A DNA stretch of 64,000 bases from Sinotaia quadrata (taxonomy: Eukaryota; Mollusca; Gastropoda; Architaenioglossa; Viviparidae): the NCBI GenBank assembly GCA_028829895.1, contig CM054182.1, positions 32,720,879 through 32,784,878 of the forward strand, in the 5' to 3' direction. A model generated the notes under the pieces. That model worked only from the letters and a program-made list of their open reading frames with translations, was not told the DNA's origin and searched no databases. Within the stretch, counting starts at the first letter, position 1; the number at the start of each line of letters is the position of its first letter. Below, piece by piece: positions 1 to 28,685 of this stretch. A program made the position numbers and the translations under genes.

Positions 1-45
1 CGAAAGCGGTGGAAGCCGGAAGCGCCCCCCTACACTCAATCAAAT
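1..45 (-). repeat. GC-rich dispersed motif, copy 1
   Basis: On the minus strand this reads GAGTGTAGGGGGGCGCTTCC followed by GGCTTCC and CGCTTTCG. The same word recurs on the plus strand at 6964-7000 and 9057-9090. It stands out from AT-rich surroundings and is probably the end of a dispersed element cut by the window edge. Confidence 0.45.
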
Positions 46-859
46 CGTATGAGAAAGCTGGTCACAGTAAAATGCTGATAATGCTTTTAATTTTTTAAAG
101 TCTGCTTAGAATATCTGATTATTTTTTTAAAAAACAGCAACGTAACTCGGTGATGATTTCCAGTGTTTGCCTCAATCCTTCCTTGTCGAATTTACTAGCG
201 GGAATGTAATCGGCAACCGGAAATCTCCACGAACCTTGAGTAGACAAATCTGCGCGAAAATCACACCAGTAGGCCCACATAGCCCCACATAGCTTCTCCT
301 ACCACTGCTAATTTTTTTTTTTTAATATAATGGTTGAAAAAATATACTGTAACTAATTTAATGCACTGATTTTAAGATTGATCAAATAGCCTAGATATGA
401 AATGTTTACTCCAAGAAATTTATTCAAAAATCTTAAGTACACTTGTAACACCGAACAAATTGTCTCGATCTGAAACGTTAACTCCAAGTGATTTGATCAG
501 TGATGTATCAGTAACAATGTTCACTGCACTTATTTTTATTTTCTTTTTTGTCAGCTGTTATGAAATAAAATTCATAGCAGCTAAAACCCTGCACCATATG
601 TAAAACAAAGACTCATTGTTACTGACTCTGTACTACGTCATTCACGGGACTGTTCGCTGTTTCAGAATCCGTGCATGCCGTTTTATCAGTCATTAAATGT
701 TCATGTAACTGGCTTTTTAAATATTCACTGCAATTGGCACTTTGGAAGTTCCAAATGTAATATTTGGCCAGTGGTGGGGTATAGGGCCTACATATTCGCG
801 TGTGCATTGAGCGCTTTTTATTACTACTAATTACTATCAAATGAACATTAAAATACAGG
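46..859. other. upstream region of phnX, no gene seen
   Basis: AT-rich sequence with no recognisable coding exon. It should hold the phnX promoter and 5' UTR, but I see no clear TATA box or initiator. Confidence 0.4.
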
Positions 860-994
860 ATGAACAATTTCCGGTTTGCCCGCTCATACCTGGGCCCCGT
901 GAAGGCGTGCGTGCTGGACTGGAGTGGGACCACTGTGGACAAGTACGTTCTCGCACCAGCTGTGGTCTTCGTGGAAGTCTTCAAGAAACATAAG
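860..994 (+). CDS. phnX: phnX exon 1
   Basis: Codes residues 1-45, ending in EVFKKHK, with the HAD motif I nucleophile D20. The donor after AAG is gtatcc, weaker than consensus. The open frame continues to 1057 into the intron, but those residues do not match the family. Confidence 0.88.
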
Positions 995-2478
995 GTATCC
1001 TTTGGACGAGTCGAGATTTGTCCATTCATTCTGCCTCGCCCCAGTTTCATTAGATAGGTTAGATGTACTAGGTTGGATGTTTTGGTAGATTAACTGGGCA
1101 TCTGTTATAGAATGTACATGTATTTGTCTCGTGCTTATTACGACACACTCTGCCTCTTTATTTTAGCTACTGCCAACTGTTGTGCAGTTTGAAACACTTT
1201 TGTGTCTGCATCTCATTTATCTGTAAACACTCATTGGCACTTGTCTCTAGTGTCAATGGACACTTATTTTATAGTTTGAATCAGCATGAATTTATATCTG
1301 CTGGACGCAATAAAGCAGATCCTCGCCCAGCCTAATGCCTTTGCTAGAAAGCCTACTGAGGTTTGATTGAGGGCCTAAAGCATTTTATAAGATTATAAAT
1401 GAGTTTTCATTGAAGGCTTAAATGGTTTAATATTGGCCAAATTAGGTTGGAGTCGTATGATTTAAGAGGGTTTTAAGTCTTAAGCTAAGAGGGTTTGATG
1501 CGCATGTTAGAGAACTAATGAATAATATAGTAGGTATTGGGTTTGATGGAAGAATTTTATTATAGGGAAAAGAACCTTATGAGTTTTAATTGAGTAAGTG
1601 TGTTCTAATAGAAAGCCCCAGTGTAGTTGATAGAGGTTTAATTATTATATTAGAAGAAGTAATGAGTTTGAATGAGCTTAATTTGACAGAATCAAATGGA
1701 TGTACTAAACAGTCTCATACGTGATAGAATTCTAATAATTTGATAGGGGACTTAATAAGTTTTGATAGGAGACTTAATAAGTTTTGATAGGGGACTTAAT
1801 AAGTTTTGATAGGGGACTTAATAAGTTTTGATAGGGGACTTAATAAGTTTTGATAGGGGACTTAATAAGTTTTGATAGGGGACTATCAAGTTTTGATAGG
1901 AGACTTAATAAGTTTTGATAGGGGACTTAATAAGTTTTGATAGGAGACTTAATAAGTTTTGATAGGGGACTTAATAAGTTTTGATAGGGGACTTAATAAG
2001 TTTTGATAGGGGACTTAATAAGTTTTGATAGGGGACTTAATAAGTTTAGACGGGGACTTAACGAATTTTAACAGAGCGTCTAACTACCTTTTACATCTGC
2101 TAGGGTCCTAAAAAAATTTATTAGTCAAATAAATATAGTAGGGGCCTAATCACTTTTGATCGCGGAACTCACGATTTTGACGGGAGCTTAATGAATTTTG
2201 ATGGGATCTAGGGGAACCTGATGAATTTTGAAAGGGGGTCTAGTGAGTTTTTACATGGGTCCTCATGAGTTTTACAGGCCCAGGAGAAATGCTATTTTGA
2301 TAGAAGACCTGCCTAATAAGTTATATCACGTGCCTAATGAGTTTTGAACATGATCTTAATAAGTTTTGATCGGAGTTTAGTGTTTTATAAAAAAATATTT
2401 TTAATGAGTGTTAACTTAGAGCATGAGTTTAATATTTTTTTTTTTTTAGAGAGTTTAACGAACTTCGATGATGATGAT

Positions 2479-2524
<46 letters not shown>

Positions 2525-4484
2525 TATATGATATTTAATAAGCTTGATTGTAAGTCTAATATTACGGTACCATCAGTCGTAGCAATAGACCGAATAGATG
2601 AATAGACTGTACTCTTTTAGCACGTTTTATATTTAAAGGGGTGCGAGAGCTGTCTGCTTTTGTGAAGTGTTGAGGCACGAGAGATATATGATTGTGAGAT
2701 ACTTCTGAGATACAAGGTATGTGATATTATGTAAGGTGTCGAGACACGAGATATATCTGATTGTGGGGAGACATATGTCTGTGTGAGGTTGTGAACTTCA
2801 AGAAGTGTTTTATTGTGATGCTACTGAGACATAAAACATGTCTGATTTTGTGAGGTGGTGATCCTCGAGCGGTGTCTGAATGTGTGTGGTTTGAGGCATG
2901 AGAAACAACAATGAAAGCTGTATGAATATTTATACATGCTCTAAAACTGCACGTAATTTGAGAGTCAAGCCGTTTGAATTACATATACATATGCTCAAGA
3001 AATGCACGTAATTTGAGAGTGAAAACGTTTGAATGTATACACTTTCTTTAAAAAATGCACGTAATTTGAGAGTCAAGCCGTTTGAATATATACATTTGAC
3101 TTGAAATGCACGGAATTTGAGAGTCAAGTCGTTTGAATATATACATTTGACTTGAAATGCACGGAATTTGATAGTCAAGCCGTTTGAATATATACACATG
3201 CTGTAGAAATTTGAGTATGAAGCCGTTTGAATATATACACTTGACTCTTAAAATGCACATAATTTGAGAGTCAAGCCGTTTGAATATATATACATGCTCT
3301 AGAAATACACGTAGAGAGTCAAGCCGTTCGAAAATATACAGTTGACTCTTGAAATATTTGTAATTCGAGAGTCAAGCCGTTTTGTATATATTCATTTGAC
3401 TCTAGAAATACATGTAAATTGATAGTCAATCTCTTTGAATATATATACTTGACTCTATAAATACATGTAATTTGAGAATATACTGTCAGGAAGCTCTAAA
3501 AATATACCTAATGTGGGAATCAAACTTTGAATGTGGCATCGCCTCACAACATAGAATCATATTTGCCTGAATTTGCGGAGATATTCGCTTGGAAGGTCTT
3601 ATATTAATTGTATGATAGGTATATCTGAAGTATGGCAGGCATGTTTGGAGTCGCAAGAGATGTCTGAAACACAAGGGAGTTAAATCTTAAAGAGAGTACG
3701 TGCGTGCATGCGTATACGTAAGTAGTATCGCAGAAGAGATAAAGAACAGCATTTCTCTCTCAATATTTCCTTGTAGGTTCCAATCACGATGTCGGAAGCT
3801 CGAGGCCCGATGGGCCTGCGGAAGGACCGCCACATACAGGTCATCACGCAAATGCCCGCTGTCCGGCAGCGCTGGCGAGAAGTGTACGGTCGCGAGCCCA
3901 CCGAGGGCGACGTTCAGGTGATGTTCAAGGACTTCGTGCCCATGCAGCTGGCCATATTACGCCAATACGGCGAGGTTCTGCCCGGCACGGTGCAAGCGGC
4001 CAAACAGTTGCGCCACGAGCTGGGCTGCAAGATCGGCATCACCACTGGCTTCCTGCGCTCCATGGCCAACGTGCTCCTGGAAGAGAGCGCGAAGCAAGGG
4101 TTCACACCGGACTCCAACGTCACTGGAGACGAGGTGGAGAACGGCACGAGGCCCAAGCCGTTCATGCTGTACAAGAACTTGGACCTGCTTGATGTCCACC
4201 CCATCGAGTCTGTCGTCAAAGTGGACGATACGACCGCGGGAATCTGCGAGGCTATGAACGGGGGCTGTTGGGGAGTGGGGGTGGCGAGATACAGCAACTA
4301 CATGGATATCGACAGCTTCGAGCACGAGAGGCAGTTGTCGGAAGATGAAATCCAGCGCCGACTGCAGCTCTCGCGAGATCTTCTGATTCAGTCTGGAGCT
4401 CATTACGTCATCGATTCACTTGCTGAGTTACCGGAAGTTGTCGCCAAGATCAATCGGCGCCTAGCAGACGGAGAAAAACCTTGA
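860..4484 (+). CDS. phnX: phosphonoacetaldehyde hydrolase (phosphonatase), two exons
   Basis: Exons 860-994 and 3777-4484 join in phase 0 to give about 280 residues, close to the bacterial PhnX length of about 270. The family hydrolyses phosphonoacetaldehyde to acetaldehyde and phosphate through a Schiff-base lysine and an aspartyl nucleophile, the last step of 2-aminoethylphosphonate breakdown. Visible active site: D20 in LDWSGTTVD (nucleophile), K61 in PMGLRKDRH (Schiff-base lysine) and H64, T135 in GITTGF (HAD motif II), R170 in TRPKP (phosphonate binding), and D195/D196 in KVDDTTAG (Mg2+ site, usually GD in bacterial enzymes). Offsets from the Bacillus cereus numbering (D12, K53, H56, T126, R160, D186), as I recall it, rise smoothly from 8 to 10, so nothing is missing at the splice junction. 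The start was chosen because it lies 19 codons before the nucleophile and has A at -3. No signal peptide, so probably cytosolic. An AATAAA follows at 4556. Identity is confident; activity is inferred. Confidence 0.92.
1738..2055. repeat. 22-bp minisatellite, about 14 copies
   Basis: Unit contains TTTTGATAGGGGACTTAATA. Copies are nearly identical, with GGGG/GGAG variants; degenerate relatives continue to about 2380. Confidence 0.9.
2467..2522. repeat. (GAT)n then (TG)n microsatellite
   Basis: Short GAT run followed by about 21 TG dinucleotides. Confidence 0.9.
2925..3480. repeat. 51-57-bp minisatellite, about 10 copies
   Basis: Recurrent core AATTTGAGAGTCAAGCCGTT followed by TGAATATATACA. 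Unit length varies from about 51 to 57 bases. Confidence 0.85.
3777..4484 (+). CDS. phnX: phnX exon 2 (terminal)
   Basis: Acceptor tttccttgtag precedes 3777 and the exon starts VPITMSEARGPMG, so the true coding start lies 12 bases before the ATG at 3789. It carries the cap-domain lysine, HAD motifs II-IV and the stop codon at 4482-4484. Much higher GC than its surroundings, as expected for conserved coding sequence. Confidence 0.92.
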   Translation, partial: VPITMSEARGPMGLRKDRHIQVITQMPAVRQRWREVYGREPTEGDVQVMFKDFVPMQLAILRQYGEVLPGTVQAAKQLRHELGCKIGITTGFLRSMANVLLEESAKQGFTPDSNVTGDEVENGTRPKPFMLYKNLDLLDVHPIESVVKVDDTTAGICEAMNGGCWGVGVARYSNYMDIDSFEHERQLSEDEIQRRLQLSRDLLIQSGAHYVIDSLAELPEVVAKINRRLADGEKP

Positions 4485-4555
4485 GCGTAATTGTATCACT
4501 TGTTGATTTGAGGGTAGGGGTGGGTGGGATGACGTGAGAGAAGAAGAGCCTGGAA

Positions 4556-4561
4556 AATAAA
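4556..4561 (+). promoter_or_regulatory. poly(A) signal AATAAA of phnX
   Basis: Canonical AATAAA about 70 bases after the phnX stop; the only consensus hexamer close to the stop. Confidence 0.6.
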
Positions 4562-4848
4562 ATGAACTACTTTAAATATATTTTAAAACTTTTCAATATC
4601 CTACTTTTAATAATAATCCTTAAATGATACATTTTGTAATTTTCCTCTTATGTTTCGTCTGGGTTTTTTTTTTTTTTTTGGTGGTCTTTGACAGAGGCAA
4701 ATATATTCTGTTTGATTTCAAACAGAGAGAGGGCGCCCACTTTTCGACAGGTGCAAGTTCAGGTTGTTAGGTAACAGTGAATTAATGTAACTCATTGAAT
4801 ATCAGAGCTGTTAACATTCCTAAGGTACGTTTCACATCAAATTGTCAA
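4562..4848. other. intergenic, no feature seen
   Basis: AT-rich sequence after phnX; nothing recognisable. Confidence 0.4.
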
Positions 4849-5068
4849 AAGTATCGGGGAAAATCAGAGTGTGTCGTGTGCAAACCCTTACAAGAATATA
4901 AGAACTGAAACACTTTTATACATGTATGTTAAGTATCGGGGAAAATCAGAGTGTGTCGTGTGCAAACCCTTACAAGAATATAAGAACTGAAACACTTTTA
5001 TACATGTATGTTAAGTATCGGGGAAAATCAGAGTGTGTCGTGTGCAAACACTTTTATACATGTATGTC
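4849..5068. repeat. 82-bp tandem repeat, about 2.6 copies
   Basis: GTATCGGGGAAAATCAGAGT starts at 4851, 4933 and 5015, an exact 82-base period; the third copy is internally deleted. Confidence 0.9.
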
Positions 5069-5389
5069 AAGGCCGTGCACGTAATATAGATGTAGAGAAA
5101 AATCGTCGCACGCAACACTTAGAGATATTGTGTTCTTGTGAGAATAAGTGATAGCGTATACTAACAACGCTTTCTGATTGTGAGGATGTAAGGGAACAGT
5201 CTGATCATATCAGTGAACTCTGAACACAGAAAAAGCACGTGACCTTTGGTCCCATAACGGTGAATTGGAGCGCTGAATTTAAACACAAAAGAGCAAACGA
5301 AAAATTAAGCTTGCGTTTAAACTTACATTCAGTTCTAGATATTTAATGTAGTGGTTTTATTTAAATGATAACAATTATTTGAATTATTG

Positions 5390-5395
5390 TGCGCA

Positions 5396-5449
<54 letters not shown>
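5390..5449. repeat. (CGCA)n(CA)n microsatellite
   Basis: GCAC tetranucleotides run into a CA dinucleotide tract. Confidence 0.9.
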
Positions 5450-5451
<2 letters not shown>

Positions 5452-5884
5452 ACTCTGACACGCTAGTTTTGATCCCGAGTTTCCCTGTAAGTTAGCGGGA
5501 GATAACTGCTGTTCCGGACGCGCACACCGTGACATTACTCTTTATTTTATTTGATAAATGTTAACAACCAATATATTTATAAGATTTAATTATTTATTTT
5601 GAGGTGTACACCCACGACTGTGTCTCCTTGGCAGTGAAAATCATTAAATGGGTTCAGCAAGCCTGGTGACCTGTCATAGGGTGATCGTCCGGGTCATTTC
5701 TAATCTGCAGACCTTATCGCTTTCTCGTTCTCTTCAGCCGTTTTATGGACGTACGAAAGGTCACATTATGCGAACAATAAAATTTAGTAACATACATATT
5801 CAGCGCTAAGATAGCATGGTTTTAAATGCTGCAAAAGTGGAGAATCGGCTAAGATAGTTTGGAGATAGCACGTTAAGATGACAT
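5450..5884. other. intergenic, no feature seen
   Basis: No coding exon or clear repeat recognised. Confidence 0.4.
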
Positions 5885-6620
5885 CAGTGCATAGATATAA
5901 TGTTAGGGTCACAAACTCAGCGCTAATTTTGCACAGAAACATAACAGTAAGATAGCATAGAGACATAACACTAAGATAACATAGAGATGTAACACTAAGA
6001 TAATATAGAGATACAACACTAATATAACATAGAGATATAACATTAAGATAGCATAGAAATATAACTCTAATATAGCATAGAAATTTAATACTAAGATAGC
6101 ATAGAGATACAACACTAAAATAGCATAGATATATAACACTAAGGTAGATTAGAGATTCAACACTACGATAGCATAGAGATATAACATTGAGATAGCATAG
6201 TGAAACAGCGCTAAGACAGAACAGAAATATAACACTAAGACATCATAGAGATACAACACTACGATAGTATAGAGATAGAGCATAGAAACACTATACTAAG
6301 ATAGCATAGTGAAATAGCGCTAAGACAGAACAGAAATATAGCATAGAGATACAGCTCTAAGACAGCATAGAGATACAACACTAAGACAGAATAGAGATAT
6401 AACACTAAGATAACATAGAGATAAAATCACTAAATACAGAAATAGGTCGCTCAACTAATAGGTACAACTCTAAAATAACATAGATCGCAGAGATACCCGC
6501 TAAGATAACATACGAGATGCAATTTAAGCACATAGATATAATGCTATGCTAACATAGAGATACAACGCTAAAATAATCTAGAGATAGATCGCCAACAGAA
6601 ATATATCGCTATGCAGAGAG
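5885..6620. repeat. degenerate 22-24-bp minisatellite
   Basis: Many diverged copies of AACACTAAGATAGCATAGAG. It looks older than the other arrays because few copies are identical. Confidence 0.85.
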
Positions 6621-6963
6621 ATTTAACGAGAGGTACAACGCAAAACGAACAGAACTGCAAGTCAACGTGGCAATACAGCACTATATCCACTGAAATATTT
6701 TATTATAAATCCACCGCGATCTGTTTTTTAATCAGTGAATTCTTTTCTTTTTTCTTAATAAAATAACACTTTATTCACCATATTTTTTGAAACTATTTTT
6801 TTCTTTTTGGTCACTCCATTCAGCAGCTGAACTGTGCAAGCTTTTGTTTCTAATTGTCTCACCCTTGCATTGCAGGTTTTATTTCGAATTGTCTCACCTC
6901 ATAGGCAAGCTTTTATCTGGACTAGTCTCACCTTGTATGCAACGTCTTTTCCTTGCTTGCTAA

Positions 6964-7000
6964 TGTAGGGGACGCTTTCGGCTTCCGCCGCTTTCGCGCT
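6964..7000 (+). repeat. GC-rich dispersed motif, copy 2
   Basis: TGTAGGGGACGCTTTCGGCT then TCCGCCGCTTTCGCGC, matching the window start (reverse) and 9057-9090. Confidence 0.5.
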
Positions 7001-7523
7001 GAAAACGTCTTTTCAATGGTGATGTCCACTGATATATAAAAATTCTGGTTATTTTTTTTTAATATTTATATATTATTTCTTGCTAGATGCAGACATTATG
7101 TGACATTGTTAATAAGAGTAGGGGACAAGAATCAGCAGGTGTACCACCACCTCGGCGTTTGCGAGTTTGTCGCTCTGATCGTGGTAACTGGAATGGCCAT
7201 TCAACTGTCCTTCCAGATGTTTGGTTTGTGAAATTAATAGTGTATAAATAGCATGGCCTAGTTGATGTAGCCTGTTTCTCCATGACACGAGAGCCGGCAG
7301 CCGAAGTGTGTTTGACGTCATCGACGTCAGTGAAGTTAGTCATGAAACGAGGCGGCCATCTTGTTAGCAGTTTATTGATGCAGATAATTTCAGATTTAGA
7401 GCTTTGTAGAAATTCTGTTCTTGATGGTGTATTCTTCTTGCACATACACTTCCATACACGCAGCAATAGTACTTGTACAGGTGTTGTATGTTTTCAACAG
7501 GTTACAGACATTATATAGACACA

Positions 7524-7524
<1 letters not shown>
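7001..7524. other. intergenic, no gene supported
   Basis: Less repetitive than its flanks and holds overlapping short open frames on both strands (around 7083-7518), but none has a recognisable domain or splice context. Confidence 0.35.

Positions 7525-7579
<55 letters not shown>
7525..7579. repeat. (CA)n microsatellite
   Basis: About 27 CA dinucleotides. Confidence 0.92.
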
Positions 7580-7584
<5 letters not shown>

Positions 7585-7689
7585 CCCATACATATAAGTT
7601 ACTTTTAAGTTATATACATGTGTACATGTACACTAATCTGTTGCTGTGTGGTAGTTTCCGGGTCATCTTTGCTGTCTGAGAAGTCTTGT

Positions 7690-8290
7690 AAGAATGTTAA
7701 TCCAGAATATGTAAGAAAGTACTCCCGTACTCGGATTATAAACATACGTTTGTTTAGTGCAAGATAATACTCGTGTTCTCAGGTCATAAGAATATATCCC
7801 AAGAGTACATGAAAAAGTACTCTTGTACTCAGGTCATGAGAAGAATAGCTCCGTGAAATGCAAGAAAGTACTCGAGTACTGAGTTCATAATAAGAATATG
7901 TTTGTAAAGTAAACGAAAGTACTGGTGTACTGAGGTCATGATATAGAATATGTTTGTAAAGTAAACGAAAGTACTGGTGTACTGAGGTCATGATAAGAAT
8001 ATGTTTGTAAAGTAAACGAAAGTACTGGTGTACTGAGGTCATGATAAGAATATGTTTGTAAAGTAAACGAAAGTACTGGTGTACTGAGGTCATGATAAGA
8101 ATATGTTTGTAAAGTAAACGAAAGTACTGGTGTACTGATGTCATGATAAGAATATGTTTGTAAAGTAAACGAAAGTACTGTTGTACTGAGGTCATGATAA
8201 GAATATGTTTGTAAAGTAAACGAAAGTACTGGTGTACTGAGGTCATGATAAGAATATGTTTGTAAAGTACTAGAAATTACTCATGTATTC
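7690..8290. repeat. 51-bp minisatellite, about 11 copies
   Basis: Core AAGTAAACGAAAGTACTGGT then GTACTGAGGTCATGAT. Central copies (7893-8262) are nearly identical, outer ones diverged. The unit is 17 codons, which explains a repetitive open frame on the minus strand. Confidence 0.92.
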
Positions 8291-9056
8291 GGGTCATGAT
8301 TAGGATACGTTTGTGGAACGCGATAAAGTACCATTTCGCGAATCGGAACACTTGGAGTCCTAGAACTTCACGCTGGGTCGAGACATTAGACGAGATTTTG
8401 TTTTTAGTTATTTTTAGCACGAAGAAAAAGCTTGTGAATTGCTCGCAGGATACCTAAAACCCATTAAAAGTTAGTCTAAATCCAAAAATGAGAGATTATT
8501 TAAACTGAAGTCGTGTATCTGAACTTGCATATATTGTCTCTGTTCCCTTAGCTCATATTGCATTTATTTCATAATGCATTTAATTATTTATGTGCAATTT
8601 TAAATATATTTATTTAAGTAATCTATTTACTATAAATGCATTCCATTATTGCTAATTCATTCGTAATAATTTTCTAGTACTTTTTATAAAGTATTTATTT
8701 TTATTTTTCACAGTATTCAAGCAGTTGTGATTTATCTTTATGTTTCCTTTTAATTAAATTTATATGAAACTGCAAGTTGTAATTTTACGTTTTTTGTTAT
8801 CATGTGTGTATTTTCTAACTGGTCGAAAAGTGCCTTAACTAATTTTACATATGTGTGGCTAGAAATGTACGTGCTGTATTTTTTAAGGGTTTGCGCGGAC
8901 AAAAAAAAAAAATAGACATACCACCTATAGTATTTCTGATAGGAGTTGTGTTTTGATTGGTTGACTATAAATGTACGCACTGTATTTCGATAGACATTAG
9001 ATGATGGATTTGTGCGCCGGCATTAATTCTTTTTCACGTCAAGTGATTTTGATTGA
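8291..9056. other. AT-rich intergenic, no gene seen
   Basis: Very AT-rich with short A and T runs. No exon recognised. Confidence 0.4.
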
Positions 9057-9090
9057 TTGAGTGTAGGGGGCGCTTCCGGCTTTCGCGCCT
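9057..9090 (+). repeat. GC-rich dispersed motif, copy 3
   Basis: TTGAGTGTAGGGGGCGCTTC then CGGCTTTCGCGCC. It shares the extended flank TTGATTGAGTGTAGG with the reverse complement of the window start. Confidence 0.5.
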
Positions 9091-9484
9091 ATCACGTCAA
9101 GTGGCGAACCTGCATAGATTAATTAATGTTTCCCTTCCACGTGCTTCACAGGTGTCCATTGTTGTGCTTGAATTAGATACTACATGTGTTCCTAGAATTT
9201 GACGTGCATCTTTCAGAAGTTTATATTGTCATTTTAATTGTAGTCTTGCGCATACACAAGTTCCCCCCTCTCTCACACACACTCAAATGTGCACAACACC
9301 CTATATCAATGATTTAGTCAGTATAATTAAAGAATCGTTTGATAATGTGTGTTGTATTTAATTTATATTTTCCAGATTTTTATAAGTTATTATTATCTTC
9401 TCTTGTATTTTTATACAAATGAAGGCGGTGGTTCATTGAAGAGCTCTGTCATATTCAGCTGGACGTATTGCCTGCAACGAGAAG

Positions 9485-9990
9485 TTTGCAACATTCATTT
9501 CAAATATTTCATGAATCATAGTTTTGCAACATTTATTCAAATATGTCATGAATCATAGGTTTGCAACATTTATTCAAATATGTCATGAATCATAGGTTTG
9601 CAACATTCATTAAAATATTTAATGTATCATAGTTTTGCAGCAATCTTTAAAATATTTCATGAATCATAGTTTTGCAAAATTCATTAATATATTTTATATG
9701 AACGATAGGTTTGCAGCATTCATTAAAATACTTTTATAAACCATAGGTTTGTAACATTCATTAAAATTTTTTATAAACCATAGGTTTGTAACATTCATTA
9801 AATTTTTTTTTATAAACCATAGGTTTGTAACATTTATTAAAATATTTTATAAATGGTAGATTGCAACATCGACATTGTTTGTATGTAAACGGTTGGTTGC
9901 AACTCTGATTAACATAATTTATAGACGAAAGGTTGTAACACTGATTAGAATATTTTATAAATGACAGGTTTCACATTAATCATGAGTCAC
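9485..9990. repeat. degenerate 38-43-bp minisatellite
   Basis: Copies of TTTGCAACATTCATTAAAAT followed by ATTTCATGAATCATAGG; divergence increases to the right. A related single copy lies near 10615-10655. Confidence 0.85.
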
Positions 9991-10183
9991 GAATGAGGTT
10001 AATTATTTTAAGTTTTAAATTATTGCTGACTCATTATTATTACTTAAATGATGTTAACACAAAGCGTAGTATGAAACTTGAAATTTAAGAGTTATATAAT
10101 GTTATGTTTATCTCGTATTCTATTGCCTCTGTTGGCATATTAGTTGAAATGTTTACTTGTGATTGGATGAGTATGGTGACAGT

Positions 10184-10406
10184 ATGCGTGGGCAATTAGT
10201 ATAGTATTGTATGCGTGGGCGTGTGTTGACTGCAGTCAGTATAGTATTGTATGCGTGGGCGTGTGTTGACTGCAGTTAGTATAGTATTGTATGCGTGGGC
10301 GTGTGTTGACTGCAGTTAGTATAGTATTGTATGCGTGGGCGTGTGTTGACTGCAGTTAGTATAGTATTGTATGCGTGGGCGTGTGTTGACTGCAGTTAGT
10401 ATAGTG
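10184..10406. repeat. 40-bp minisatellite with GCGTGGGCG sites
   Basis: Exact 40-base period, about five copies, each with TATGCGTGGGCGTGTGTTGA. The 9-mer GCGTGGGCG, the known Zif268/EGR1 consensus, occurs at 10213, 10253, 10293, 10333 and 10373, with one variant (GCGTGGGCA) near 10187. Confidence 0.92.
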
Positions 10407-10952
10407 TGATATATTTAGTATCAGTATGGTGTATTTGATCGTATCATTCCTTTATGTGGGGACGCGACGAGTTCAAAATAACTACAACAAATATCTTCGC
10501 CCACAAATAACAATTCGATTACCTGCGTCGCCATCTATAGGTGAATTGGTGTATTAGGTCGAAGCGCTAATTGTATAAGTACTCATCACTCCAGGTATCA
10601 TACGACAACAACATTAATTAGAATATTTTATAAATCATAGGCTTGCAGACTTGCTTAAAATACATTAGAAACGAATCGACAGTCGACAGAAATTTCAAAA
10701 TAACAATGACATATTTGCAACATTCATGAAAATGTGTTTCACATTTTGTTTAAAATTCTTGAATTTTTAAGTGATAAGTGTGTAACAATACTTAAAATAT
10801 TTTCTCAATATCCAGCTTCAAGCGCTAATTAAAATATTTTATTAAGAAAGCTAATTTTAAAAGTGACAGGCTTCACGCTTGCAGTATTAATGAAATAATG
10901 TCTATATTATATATGAGTGACTTTAATTAATATATAAATGTAGGTGTAATAC
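10407..10952. other. 3' region or last intron of the C45-type gene
   Basis: No minus-strand exon could be identified that supplies the expected last 10-20 codons of the C45-type gene. Otherwise plain AT-rich sequence. Confidence 0.4.

Positions 10953-28685
<17,733 letters not shown>

Larger units (their letters stand above)
995..3776 (+). other. intron 1 of phnX
   Basis: GT-AG intron of 2,782 bases filled mainly by a 22-bp array, a TG run and a roughly 51-57-bp array, listed separately. The stretch 995-1737 has no recognisable feature. Confidence 0.8.

Noticed and set aside
3914..4403. Minus-strand open frames over phnX
   Set aside because: Shadows of the conserved GC-rich phnX exon 2.
7083..7518. 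Cluster of overlapping open frames on both strands, considered as the missing last exon of the C45-type gene
   Set aside because: No segment continues the exon 13 reading frame with a family-like ending, and no domain was recognised.
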